This document shows, in pieces, positions 8,472 through 16,711 of a stretch of 64,000 bases of DNA. Position 1 is the first letter of the stretch, and every line of letters starts with the position of its first letter. The stretch comes from Proruminimicrobium sp964487915 (lineage in GTDB: Bacteria > Elusimicrobiota > Endomicrobiia > Endomicrobiales > Endomicrobiaceae). The notes under the pieces were generated by a model that saw nothing but the letters and a program-made list of their open reading frames with translations, was not told where the DNA came from and searched no databases. The DNA is taken from NCBI GenBank assembly GCA_964487915.1, contig CAZASN010000001.1, forward strand, positions 434,001 to 498,000. Reading direction: 5' to 3'. The position numbers were made by a program, and so were the translations under genes.

Positions 8472-9299
8472 ATGGAGAAAATTAATTTTGTATGGGATTC
8501 TCATTACAGGTGTAATTTCAGATGTCCTTACTGCTGGTTTGATAAAAACTGGGAAGAAATGGACAAATTAAATAAATATCCGCCGTTAAGCGATATGATT
8601 GCTTTATGGGAAAGACTTTATAAGATGTACGGCGAATGCCATTTAATGGTTACCGGCGGCGAGCCGATGCTTTACCCTAATTTTATTGAATTGATAGAAG
8701 CAATTTCAAAATGGCATACCGTAAAAGTAACATGCCAGCTTTCGGGCGATATGTTTACTTTTGCCAGAAAACTCAACCCTGAAAGAGTAAGGCTGGATAT
8801 GAATTTCCATCCGCTTGAAACAAAACTTGAACCTTTTATAAGAAAAGTTTTATATCTTTACAAATACGGATTTAAGGGCGGAGTCTGTTATCTCGCTTAT
8901 CCTCCAAATATGGATAAAATAAAATTTTACGACGATGAATTTAAAAAACACGGAATTGTGATGGCGTTGGCGGCTTTTTGGGGGGAATATAACGGCAAAA
9001 AATATCCGGAAAGTTACACCGAAGCCGAAAGAGAAATGATGAAACCTTATCTTGGAGATATTGACAGGCAGAAATACCATCTTGAAGGAAGAAAAACAAA
9101 AGGAAAACTTTGCAGGGCCGGGCAGATTTACGCTTCAATCAAAGCCGACGGAACGGTTACAAGATGCGGGCCTTTAAGCAACAAGCCTTTCGGTAATATT
9201 TTTGATAAAGACTTTAAATTATTTGATAAACCTATGCCGTGCGAAGCCGAAGTTTGTCCGTGCGACGAATACAAATGGATAGTTGACGAGGAAAGATAA
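8472..9299 (+). CDS. radical SAM enzyme with C-terminal SPASM-like cysteines
   Basis: A 275-residue radical SAM protein. The cluster motif CNFRCPYC (residues 14-21) has the CxxxCxxC spacing for the 4Fe-4S cluster, and TGGEP follows near residues 61-65. A cysteine-rich tail (CRAGQIY, then RCGPLSNKPFGNIF, then CEAEVCPCDEY) looks like a short SPASM-type auxiliary cluster region. Substrate and reaction are unknown. It is the first of three radical-SAM genes in a row (next start TTG, three bases after the stop), with an ABC exporter upstream. That context suggests modification of an exported glycan or peptide. AGGAA lies upstream of the ATG. Confidence 0.85.
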   Translation: MEKINFVWDSHYRCNFRCPYCWFDKNWEEMDKLNKYPPLSDMIALWERLYKMYGECHLMVTGGEPMLYPNFIELIEAISKWHTVKVTCQLSGDMFTFARKLNPERVRLDMNFHPLETKLEPFIRKVLYLYKYGFKGGVCYLAYPPNMDKIKFYDDEFKKHGIVMALAAFWGEYNGKKYPESYTEAEREMMKPYLGDIDRQKYHLEGRKTKGKLCRAGQIYASIKADGTVTRCGPLSNKPFGNIFDKDFKLFDKPMPCEAEVCPCDEYKWIVDEER

Positions 9300-9301
9300 C
9301 A

Positions 9302-10918
9302 TTGAAAATTTCTCTTATTAAAGCGCCGTGGTGGGTAAGATATTGTCCTCCGTACATATTGGCGTATTTTGCGGCTTATTTGCGCCGGTTCGGCCATAAA
9401 GTGTTTTGTTTTGATTTAAATAATCTATTTTATCACAGGTGCAGTGAAGAAAATAAAAAATATTGGGATAACAGGGATTATTATTCCGTATGGGAAAACA
9501 ATACTTTTACGGATACGATATTGGAAGTCTCTTCCGCCGATGAGTTCATAAAAGAAATCGTAGGAACGGGCTCTAATGTTTTTGCTTTTGATACTCATAC
9601 TCCTTCCGTAAACATCAGTTATGCCGTTGCCCGAAAGATTAAAGAATTGAAACGTGACGCGGTAATAGTATTTTTAGGGCATAAAGCAGCAAAAGCGCAA
9701 ATGGCTTATGATTTCGCAAGCCGTCCTTTTATAGATTACGTATGTTACGGCGAAGCCGATATTCCGTTAAAAAATCTTTTAAAAAAATTAGAAAACGGTT
9801 TTGATATAAATAATTTACCGCAATGCCGCGGTTTTTTGATGAAACTTAACGGCAAAATTGCCGATTGCGGCGCCGGTGAAATTGTTGAAGATATTGATAA
9901 TTTGCCGATTCCTGATTATTCCGATTTTAAAGAAGATATTTTAAATAAAAAATATTCACAGCCGCACAGGCTTGATATTCTTGATTCAAGAGGCTGCGTC
10001 AATGCGTGCCATTTCTGTTATGAAAGATTATTCTGGCCCAAATACAGAACAATGAGCGCAAAACGTTTGTTTGAACACGTCAAACAACACACGGAAGATT
10101 TTCGGCAGATAAATTATTTTTATTTTAACGGATTGCTTCTTAACGGCAATTTGAGAGTTTTAGAAGAATTTTGCGATTTGATTATACAAAATAATATAAA
10201 AATTTCATGGGCCGGACAGGCAATTGTCAGAAACGATATGACTTTTGAGCTTCTGAAAAAAATGAAAATGGCAGGCTGCGGATGGGTGGGTTACGGCATA
10301 GAGTCCGGTTCGCAGAAAGTTTTGGACGCCATGAATAAAAATTTTAATATAGAAAAAGCTTTGCCTCTTTTTAAAAACACAAGAGACGCCGGAATAGCTT
10401 TTCAGATCAATCTTATGTGCGGATTTCCGGTAGAGGACGAAGAAGATTTTCAACAGACTCTTAATTTTTTAAAATTGGCAAGACCTTACGTGAATTCTAT
10501 TCTTGCCAGCCAGTCATTTTTTACGTTGGAAAAGTGTACTTATATAAAAAATAATCCGGAGAAATTCGGCATAACCGACGCTTCGCATCATCTATACTGG
10601 AAATCAAAAGATAATGATTATGCGGTAAGATTTGAAAGATACGAAAGACTGTGCAGGCTGGCTTTGGAATTAAAATATCCCGAGACATCCGGCATAAGCG
10701 CCGTAAAACCGGACAAATGGTTTTTGCTCGGAGAATATTATTTTTATGATAAAAATTATGCCGAAGCAAAAGAATGTTATGAAAAATCGGCGGCAACCGA
10801 ATTTAAATCCAAAGAAATTTATGAAAAACTTATAGCAATCGCCGATAAATTAAACGATAAACAGTCGCGCCTGTCGTATGAAAAGGAATTGGACGACATA
10901 TCCGGAGCAAAACATTGA
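9302..10918 (+). CDS. B12-binding-domain radical SAM protein with TPR-like tail
   Basis: A 538-residue protein with a TTG start. Residues 1-190 form a cobalamin-binding-like N-terminal domain, with PWWVRYCPPYILAYFAAYLRR, a conserved VFAFDTHT region and GEADIPLKNLL. DSRGCVNACHFCY near 223-235 gives the CxxxCxxC cluster site, followed by YGIESGSQKVLDAMNKN, which is typical of this B12-radical-SAM group. The last 70 residues carry a TPR-like repeat (WFLLGEYYFYDKNYAEAKECYEKSA). The group includes methyltransferases and ring-forming enzymes; the substrate here is unknown. Its stop overlaps the next radical-SAM start by four bases (TTGA). Confidence 0.85.
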   Translation: MKISLIKAPWWVRYCPPYILAYFAAYLRRFGHKVFCFDLNNLFYHRCSEENKKYWDNRDYYSVWENNTFTDTILEVSSADEFIKEIVGTGSNVFAFDTHTPSVNISYAVARKIKELKRDAVIVFLGHKAAKAQMAYDFASRPFIDYVCYGEADIPLKNLLKKLENGFDINNLPQCRGFLMKLNGKIADCGAGEIVEDIDNLPIPDYSDFKEDILNKKYSQPHRLDILDSRGCVNACHFCYERLFWPKYRTMSAKRLFEHVKQHTEDFRQINYFYFNGLLLNGNLRVLEEFCDLIIQNNIKISWAGQAIVRNDMTFELLKKMKMAGCGWVGYGIESGSQKVLDAMNKNFNIEKALPLFKNTRDAGIAFQINLMCGFPVEDEEDFQQTLNFLKLARPYVNSILASQSFFTLEKCTYIKNNPEKFGITDASHHLYWKSKDNDYAVRFERYERLCRLALELKYPETSGISAVKPDKWFLLGEYYFYDKNYAEAKECYEKSAATEFKSKEIYEKLIAIADKLNDKQSRLSYEKELDDISGAKH

Positions 10919-12036
10919 AAGAATTGAAAGATTTTATTTACAAATTCGGCGAGTTCATAGAAAAAACGGTTCCGTCAAGAGAAATATCGTGCGTTGACCC
11001 CGAAGAACTGCATTTAGAACTCACGTACAACTGTAATACCGATTGCGTTATGTGCAATCTCAAATATCTTAAAGATAATGGGAGAAAAGAACTTACTTTA
11101 AACGAAATAAAAAAAATCATAACCGAATCAAAATATCTTAAAAATATAAAATTTATCGTTGTAAGCGGCGGAGAACCTCTTTTGAGAAACGATATTGCGG
11201 GTATAATAAAATTTTTAAGGGATTATTATCCCGATACGGAAATTTTGATTCTTTCAAATTTATATGACTGGAAAATTGTTTCTGAAAAATTAAACAGCAT
11301 AAAAGAAGAAACCGGGCTTTATAAAATATCAATAGGAACTTCAATAGACGCCGTAGGCAAAAAACATGACGAAATAAGAGGGCGCGCGGGAGCATTTGCC
11401 AATTTGTCGGACAATCTTGAAAAAATGAAAAAAGAATTTTCCGAAGTCTATTTCAGCCTTAATTATACGCTAATGCCTGATAATTGCGAAAATATGGTTG
11501 ATGTTTACGACTGGTGCGCGCAAAAGAATTATCACGTTTCTTTTCAAATGTTTGTTCAAAAAAAAGAAACAAAACGGTTTGAATGGCAAAATGACGTGAT
11601 TGAAAAGATTGAAAATCAAATAGACATAATAACGGAAAAAATGGCCAAAGAATGCAATATAAATGAATTTGACGAAAATTTGTTTCTTCAAAATGAAGGT
11701 CTTACATCCAGATTTTTATCATTATATTATATAATCAAATATATAAGGCAGACAAAAAGATTTTTTCCTAATTGTCCGTGCGGCGAAAAATATGCCATGG
11801 TAAATCCTTACGGAGAAGTTTATTTTTGCCCGGTGTACAAAGATATTTTTGCGGGAGATTTGAAAAAAGATTCCTTTGACAGCCTGTGGGCTTCAAAAAA
11901 AGCGGAGAATGCGCGTAATTTTTTTAATTCAAAAAGCTGCCACTGCTGGCTTACGTGCACAAACGGATATATGCTCCAAGACGGAATATTTTACGGGAAA
12001 CGGTTGTATGCAGTGCAAAAATATAAAAATAAATAA
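10915..12036 (+). CDS. radical SAM/SPASM domain protein
   Basis: A 373-residue enzyme starting at a TTG overlapping the previous stop. The core motif CNTDCVMC (about residues 40-47) is followed by VVSGGEPLLRND, the SAM-binding GGE motif. The C-terminal SPASM region has NCPCGEKYAMVNPYGEVYFCPVYKDIFAG and then CHCWLTCTNGY, enough cysteines for auxiliary clusters. SPASM enzymes commonly modify peptides (RiPP maturation) or sugars/aminoglycoside-like substrates. The genes around it (ABC exporter, two other radical-SAM enzymes, a glycosyltransferase, an HprK-like kinase) do not settle which. No precursor peptide gene was seen. Confidence 0.87.
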   Translation: MKELKDFIYKFGEFIEKTVPSREISCVDPEELHLELTYNCNTDCVMCNLKYLKDNGRKELTLNEIKKIITESKYLKNIKFIVVSGGEPLLRNDIAGIIKFLRDYYPDTEILILSNLYDWKIVSEKLNSIKEETGLYKISIGTSIDAVGKKHDEIRGRAGAFANLSDNLEKMKKEFSEVYFSLNYTLMPDNCENMVDVYDWCAQKNYHVSFQMFVQKKETKRFEWQNDVIEKIENQIDIITEKMAKECNINEFDENLFLQNEGLTSRFLSLYYIIKYIRQTKRFFPNCPCGEKYAMVNPYGEVYFCPVYKDIFAGDLKKDSFDSLWASKKAENARNFFNSKSCHCWLTCTNGYMLQDGIFYGKRLYAVQKYKNK

Positions 12037-12038
12037 AA

Positions 12039-13028
12039 ATGACAAATATAACTGTAGCCGTTATTTCATCAAACAATAAATATGAATATTTGAGAGAAAC
12101 GCTTTCGTGTTTAAAACGCGTAAACGCTGCGGTTTTTGTAGTTCTTAACGGTTTTAATAAAAATATAGCCGCCTTTTTGGCTGAAACAAAAAGTACGTAT
12201 CCGAATTTGGATTATCTTGTAGTAAATGAAAAAATTGAAAAATCATCAGCCAGAAATATAAGCGTTGAAAATATCAAGTCGGATATTATTTATTTTTTGG
12301 ATGATGACGCTTTCTTTACTGATGACAATATCAAAATTTTACAGGATAAATTTTTCAGATATCCTTTTGTCGGAGTTATAGGAGGGCCTAATTTAACTCC
12401 CGAGAATTCTACCCGTTTTGAAAAAATTACAGGCATAATGCTCTCAACTTATTTTCTTTCGTGGAAAATGAGCCGCAGGTATCAGCGTTTCGGCAATGAC
12501 AGACTGACGGACGATTCGGAATTAATATTGTGCAATCTGGCCGTAAAAAAAGAAATTTTTAAAAAATATAATCTGCGGTTTGAAAAAAAATTACATTACA
12601 ACGAAGAAAATCTGCTTATTGAACAGATTAAGAAAAACAACATAAAAGTAATGTATACGCCGGATTTATCTGTATATCACCATAGAAGAAATTCCATAGA
12701 AGAGTTCAGCCTGCAGGTTTTTAATTCCGGCAAAGGCAGGGCTTTAATGTTGTTTTTTATGCCGTCAAGCATACGGTTTATATATGTGCTGCCGGCGTTA
12801 TTCGTTATATATTTGGCATACTCTTTATTGTTTACGACAAAATTTATTTTGCTTGCAATATATATTTTGCTGACTGTCAATAACATTGCAAATGCTTTTT
12901 TTAACAATAAACTTAAAATTAAAGATATTCCGCTTATGTTTTTGATTTCTTTTTCGGCGCATTTATTTTACGGAATAGGTTTTATAGCCGGTGTATTTCA
13001 GGGAATTATATGGAAATTAAAAAAATAA
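12039..13028 (+). CDS. family 2 glycosyltransferase with C-terminal membrane segments
   Basis: A 329-residue GT-A fold glycosyltransferase. The N-terminal VAVISSNNKYEYLRETL is the GT2 nucleotide-binding strand, SARNISVENIKSDIIYFLDDDAFF holds the DxD-type metal site (about residues 84-90), and GPNLTPENSTRFEKI follows. Two or three hydrophobic helices (about 245-320) anchor it to the inner membrane. It probably adds a sugar to a lipid-linked or membrane-near acceptor for the exporter encoded upstream. Donor and acceptor are unknown. The end overlaps the following HprK-like gene by 19 bases in another frame. Confidence 0.87.
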   Translation: MTNITVAVISSNNKYEYLRETLSCLKRVNAAVFVVLNGFNKNIAAFLAETKSTYPNLDYLVVNEKIEKSSARNISVENIKSDIIYFLDDDAFFTDDNIKILQDKFFRYPFVGVIGGPNLTPENSTRFEKITGIMLSTYFLSWKMSRRYQRFGNDRLTDDSELILCNLAVKKEIFKKYNLRFEKKLHYNEENLLIEQIKKNNIKVMYTPDLSVYHHRRNSIEEFSLQVFNSGKGRALMLFFMPSSIRFIYVLPALFVIYLAYSLLFTTKFILLAIYILLTVNNIANAFFNNKLKIKDIPLMFLISFSAHLFYGIGFIAGVFQGIIWKLKK

Positions 13029-14017
13029 CTTTTAATTTTTACGGCGTTAAAGTCTGCGTTTGCGGATATAGCGCCGTAGCAGAAAAGATCTCAGGGGATT
13101 TTGAATATTTTAAGGATGTAAATCTTTCGGTTTGCGATATAAATTTAAACGTAAATTTAGTTAACCCGCCTTATGAAAAAGTTCCGAAAATATGCGCGTC
13201 AATGTATAAGAACGACTGTATAAGTTATGATTCCGGCTTTATACGGTATGTTGATTATTCGGGCAAAGCGCTTGCGATATATGATACAAAAACAAATTCC
13301 GCCGATTTTTTTTCAATTGACGAGGATTTGCTTTATGAAATCGTTTACCTGTTTATTCATTCAAGAACGGGCGAACTGCTTGATAAAAAAGGTATGCACA
13401 GGATTCATGCGTGTTCATTTTCATATAATGAAAAAATTTGTATCGTTATGCTTCCGCAGGGCGGCGGTAAAAGCACTTTGCTTATGGAATTGTTAAAAAA
13501 CAGCGAAATAAAACTTATTTCGGACGACACTCCTTTTGTCGATTCCAAAGGACAAATATATCCTTTCCCTATAAGGATAGGAGTAAGCGGCGATGTTGAT
13601 ACGGAATATATTCCGAGTGAATACATGTCAATCTTTAACAGAAGAAAATTCGGTCTGAAAAAATTGATCGGTTATCAATTTTTCAAAAACAGAATAGAAA
13701 CAAAAAAATATCCGGTTATTATTATCTGCGGCATGAGATGTTTTTCAGATGATCCTTTTATGGGCAAAGGCGGTATTTTTACGGGTTTTTCTTATTTGTT
13801 TAAAAATTGTATTGTCGGATACGGATTGCCGCAGGTATTGGAATATTTTTTAATAGGCGGATTTAAAGATAATTTTTCAAAAATTAAAATAATCTTTTCA
13901 AGATGCCGCTCCTGCATAAATCTTTTAATGAAAAACAGACAAATTTACTGTTTTCGTATTTCAAATAAAAAATCCGAAAATGCGGAGTATTTGCTGCGCG
14001 AAATAGCCAAATTATAA
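13010..14017 (+). CDS. HPr kinase-like (HprK/PEP-carboxykinase fold) protein
   Basis: A 335-residue protein. The central IHACSFSYNEKICIVMLPQGGGKSTLL contains a P-loop (GGGKST, 151-156), followed by LISDDTPFV (169-177). The spacing and the SDD motif match HprK-related kinases (PEP-carboxykinase-like fold) rather than ordinary P-loop NTPases. The N-terminal 130 residues are not recognised. Such kinases occur beside radical-SAM enzymes or in RiPP and glycan modification loci and phosphorylate a peptide or small molecule; the target here is unknown. The start lies inside the glycosyltransferase gene, with GGGA before the ATG. It is the last gene of the locus. Confidence 0.72.
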   Translation: MEIKKITFNFYGVKVCVCGYSAVAEKISGDFEYFKDVNLSVCDINLNVNLVNPPYEKVPKICASMYKNDCISYDSGFIRYVDYSGKALAIYDTKTNSADFFSIDEDLLYEIVYLFIHSRTGELLDKKGMHRIHACSFSYNEKICIVMLPQGGGKSTLLMELLKNSEIKLISDDTPFVDSKGQIYPFPIRIGVSGDVDTEYIPSEYMSIFNRRKFGLKKLIGYQFFKNRIETKKYPVIIICGMRCFSDDPFMGKGGIFTGFSYLFKNCIVGYGLPQVLEYFLIGGFKDNFSKIKIIFSRCRSCINLLMKNRQIYCFRISNKKSENAEYLLREIAKL

Positions 14018-14056
14018 ACGGTTTGATTTTACAACAGTTTATTCGTTTATACAACC

Positions 14057-14085
14057 TTGACAACAAAAAATGCTTTTTATATTAT
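14057..14085 (+). promoter_or_regulatory. strong candidate promoter for the zapB-like/zapA/6S unit
   Basis: A perfect TTGACA (14057-14062), a 17-base spacer and TATTAT (14080-14085). The start point would be near 14092, which is the GTG proposed for the next gene, implying a leaderless or nearly leaderless message. A TATAAT three bases further on (14083-14088) is an alternative -10 with long spacing. Confidence 0.55.
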
Positions 14086-14091
14086 AATAGA

Positions 14092-14319
14092 GTGGAAGAA
14101 GAGTTAAGAATATTATCAATAAAGCTTACGAAATTATCAAAGTCTTACAAAAAGCTGAAAGAAGATAATGACAGGTTAAAAGCCGATATAGGATATTTGA
14201 AAAAAGAAGAAGAACGGCACAGAGAAAGAATGATTGAAAATGAAACATTGAAAGAAAGGCAGAAAAGAGCCGTGAAAAAATTGGAAGCGGTTTTAAAAAA
14301 AATTTCTAAAGGCGAGTAA
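14092..14319 (+). CDS. short coiled-coil protein, ZapB-like cell-division factor candidate
   Basis: About 75 residues from the GTG at 14092, almost entirely a charged coiled coil (heptad-like Leu/Ile in LRILSIKLTKLSKSYKKLKEDNDRLK, then many Lys/Glu). Short coiled coils like this are common just before zapA and resemble ZapB or DUF904. That role is inferred from position and shape, not from a specific motif. The frame is open back to a TTG at 14023, but a good promoter lies between, arguing for the GTG. A ZapA-like gene follows nine bases downstream. Confidence 0.55.
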   Translation: MEEELRILSIKLTKLSKSYKKLKEDNDRLKADIGYLKKEEERHRERMIENETLKERQKRAVKKLEAVLKKISKGE

Positions 14320-14327
14320 AACTTTTA

Positions 14328-14645
14328 ATGGATAATACGGATAATAAAATTATGGGCGTAGATGCCGATATTATAGGTATTTCCGATGACGGTTCAAATG
14401 AATTGTTTGTTGATTCGCCGGCGCAGATTATGAAATTTATAAATGACAAATATAAAGAAGTTCAGAATAACGAAAAGTACAGCCATATCGTAAGCACAAG
14501 AGAGCTTATGGCTTTGACAACTTTTGAAATAGCAAAGGAATTATTAACAATTAAAGGTAATGAAGCCGGACTTTTAGATACAAATACTAAAAAGATAAAA
14601 GAGCTTGTCAAAATAGTAGACGATGCTCTGCAGATACCTGAATAA
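14328..14645 (+). CDS. zapA: ZapA-like cell division protein
   Basis: A 105-residue protein. The region SPAQIMKFINDKYKEVQNN, then STRELMALTTFEIAKELLTIKG and KIKELVKIVDDAL, fits the ZapA layout: a small N-terminal domain, helices with the MALTTFEIA(K/D)EL pattern, and a C-terminal coiled coil. ZapA binds and cross-links FtsZ filaments at the division ring. Similarity is moderate, but the neighbourhood (coiled-coil gene before it, 6S-like RNA and folate cyclo-ligase gene after it) matches zapA loci in other bacteria. It is preceded by a short gap without a strong ribosome site (AAACTTTTAATG). Confidence 0.65.
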   Translation: MDNTDNKIMGVDADIIGISDDGSNELFVDSPAQIMKFINDKYKEVQNNEKYSHIVSTRELMALTTFEIAKELLTIKGNEAGLLDTNTKKIKELVKIVDDALQIPE

Positions 14646-14650
14646 ATTTT

Positions 14651-14811
14651 ACCCTACATTGTTGGTGATTCTTTGTTAATGTATTTATTCCGATGAAGTT
14701 CTTTAGGAGAAAATGCAAGCGAGTTATGTAATTTTACATAAACCTTGTTTCTCACTTAAAAAAAAGGGCTTTAAATACTTAACAGACACGGCAAATGTGG
14801 GGTTGTTTTTT
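14651..14811 (+). ncRNA. ssrS: 6S RNA candidate
   Basis: The intergenic stretch folds into one long interrupted hairpin. The closing stem pairs ACCCTACATT (14651-14660) with AATGTGGGGT (14794-14803). A second stem pairs GTTAAtGTATTTA (14675-14687, one bulged T) with TAAATACTTAAC (14771-14782). A large central bubble follows, then GAGAAA/TTTCTC and CAAG/CTTG, capped by the inverted repeat TTATGTAA/TTACATAA near 14724-14741. A T-run (14804-14811) follows. A long stem with a central bubble, about 153 nt in all, is the layout of 6S RNA, which binds the housekeeping RNA polymerase. Location next to zapA, rarA and the 5-FTHF cyclo-ligase gene agrees with 6S loci elsewhere. Confidence 0.7.
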
Positions 14812-14813
14812 GT

Positions 14814-16127
14814 ATGAAACAAAAAGATTTTTTTAAAGGAAGTTCGGATTCTTCCGTAAAATACAGTCCTTTGGCTTCAAGAATGGCGCCGAAAACTCTT
14901 GAAGAATATATGGGACAAGCCGGTATAATAGGCGACGGTAAACTGCTCAGAAGAGCGATAGAAGCTGACAGTTTGGGCTCTGTAATATTTTACGGGCCTT
15001 CCGGAAGCGGAAAAACCGCTTTGGCAAGCATTATAGCGTCAAAAACAAGTTCTTATTTTGAAAAGGCAAATGCGGTTTTAATAGGCATAAACGATATAAG
15101 AATCATTCTTGAACATGCAAAAAACAGATTGGCGATGTACGGGAAAAAGACGATTCTGATGCTTGATGAGATTCATCATTTTAACAGAACTCAGCAGGAC
15201 GCTTTGCTGCCGGACATAGAAAACGGTATTATTACGCTGATAGGCATAACCACGGAGAATCCGTTTTTTTATATTAATTCGGCCATACTTTCAAGAACAA
15301 CTGTTTTTGAATTTAAAAAACTGGAAGATAAAGCTCTTTTAAACATTTTGGATTTGAGCCTTTCCGATAAAGAAAAAGGTTTCGGGAATCTAAATATAAA
15401 AATTGAACAGGACGCGAAACAGCATTTAATTAAAAATTCGGACGGCGATGCAAGAAGGCTGCTGAATGCGGTAGAAATAGGCGTTTTATCCACGATGCCG
15501 GATTCAAAAGGAGTAAGAATTTTTGATTTAAAAGTCGCCGAAGAATCTATACAAAAAAGAAGCCTGGCATACGACAGAAACGGCGACCAGCATTACGATC
15601 ATATTTCGGCTTTTATAAAATCAATGAGAGGCTCCGATCCTGATGCCGCCGTATACTGGATGGCAAAAATGTTAACGGCCGGAGAAGATCCGAGATTTAT
15701 AGCAAGAAGAATTATAATATGCGCGTCGGAAGATGTAGGCAATGCAGATCCGAGAGCCTTAACTTTGGCGGTTTCGGCGATGCAGGCGGTTGAATTTATA
15801 GGAATGCCGGAGGCAAGAATTATACTCGGACAGGCCGCAATTTACGTAGCTTCCGCTCCGAAATCAAACGCTTCGTATTTAGCCGTGGATAAAGCTATAG
15901 AAGAAGTTAAAAACGGGAAACGCAGAAATGTTCCGGATCATTTGAAAGACGCTTCTTTGGACGGCAAAGAATTCGGACACGGGAAAGGATATAAATATCC
16001 GCATGATTTTGAAAATCATTTTGTAGAACAAAAATATTTTGATGATCCTGTGGAATTTTATGTTCCGACAAATCAGGGCTATGAGGTAAAAATAGGTGAA
16101 CGACTTAACAAAATCAGAAAAAAGTAA
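14814..16127 (+). CDS. rarA: replication-associated recombination protein A (AAA+ ATPase RarA/MgsA)
   Basis: A 437-residue clamp-loader-like AAA+ ATPase that acts at stalled replication forks. Walker A is GPSGSGKT (61-68), Walker B is ILMLDEIHHFN (114-122), sensor 1 is GITTENP, and the arginine region is SGDARRLLNAVEIG-like (SDGDARRLLN). The C-terminal half carries SDPDAAVYWMAKML and ARRIIICASEDVGNADP, both highly conserved in RarA, and ends with GYKYPHDFENHFV. The start immediately follows the 6S-like RNA; the GGGG of its 3' arm (14799-14802) is the only possible ribosome site. Confidence 0.95.
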   Translation: MKQKDFFKGSSDSSVKYSPLASRMAPKTLEEYMGQAGIIGDGKLLRRAIEADSLGSVIFYGPSGSGKTALASIIASKTSSYFEKANAVLIGINDIRIILEHAKNRLAMYGKKTILMLDEIHHFNRTQQDALLPDIENGIITLIGITTENPFFYINSAILSRTTVFEFKKLEDKALLNILDLSLSDKEKGFGNLNIKIEQDAKQHLIKNSDGDARRLLNAVEIGVLSTMPDSKGVRIFDLKVAEESIQKRSLAYDRNGDQHYDHISAFIKSMRGSDPDAAVYWMAKMLTAGEDPRFIARRIIICASEDVGNADPRALTLAVSAMQAVEFIGMPEARIILGQAAIYVASAPKSNASYLAVDKAIEEVKNGKRRNVPDHLKDASLDGKEFGHGKGYKYPHDFENHFVEQKYFDDPVEFYVPTNQGYEVKIGERLNKIRKK

Positions 16128-16689
16128 ATTAAGGTATGATTATTTGGTTATCAGAGACAGACTGGAACCGGCGATAAGATTCGCTTACAGCAGCATAATA
16201 TTCTCAAAAATAAAAAAACTTGAAGAATACAGAAATGCAAAAACAGTAATGTTTTATCTTTCATACGGTTCAGAGGTAATTACGGATATTATGATTAATG
16301 AGGTTTTGACTGACGGTAAAGAAGTCGCCGTTCCTATTATTAAAAATCCCGGAGACGGGGTTATGAATGCGATCAAAATATCAAAACTTGAAGACTGTTA
16401 CGAAAGCGTTTACGGAATAAGACAGCCGGAATTTAACCAAGACGACATAGTTAGTAAAAGAGACATTGATTTGGTTTTTGTTCCGGGCATTGTTTTTGAC
16501 AGCAGGGGATACCGCATAGGCTACGGGAAAGGATATTATGACAAGTGGCTGGTTGACACCGAAATTTCCAAAAGAATAGGGCTTGCTTATGAAGTGCAGT
16601 TGACGGATAAACTTCCGACAGGACAATATGATTTGCCGGTGGGTAAACTGTTAACTGAAAAAAGATGCATAGAATTTACAACAAATTGA
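16096..16689 (+). CDS. 5-formyltetrahydrofolate cyclo-ligase
   Basis: Converts 5-formyl-THF to 5,10-methenyl-THF using ATP in the cytoplasm. The 197-residue protein has the usual length. It has an N-terminal SEKSKLRYDYLVIRDRL, the central KTVMFYLSYGSEVIT, and the ATP/folate site IVFDSRGYRIGYGKGYYDKWL (about residues 135-155), the family signature. The start codon is GTG inside the end of rarA (32-base overlap), with AATAGG before it. The gene corresponds to ygfA/fau of E. coli, which sits next to the 6S RNA gene there; here rarA is inserted between them. Confidence 0.93.
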   Translation: MNDLTKSEKSKLRYDYLVIRDRLEPAIRFAYSSIIFSKIKKLEEYRNAKTVMFYLSYGSEVITDIMINEVLTDGKEVAVPIIKNPGDGVMNAIKISKLEDCYESVYGIRQPEFNQDDIVSKRDIDLVFVPGIVFDSRGYRIGYGKGYYDKWLVDTEISKRIGLAYEVQLTDKLPTGQYDLPVGKLLTEKRCIEFTTN

Positions 16690-16711
16690 TATTGCAAAAG
16701 GAGAAGTCGTT

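Noticed and set aside
13010..14017. Reading the HprK-like protein as a true HPr kinase/phosphorylase
   Set aside because: It lacks the full HprK length pattern, an N-terminal HprK domain and any HPr gene nearby; only the P-loop/SDD core is shared.
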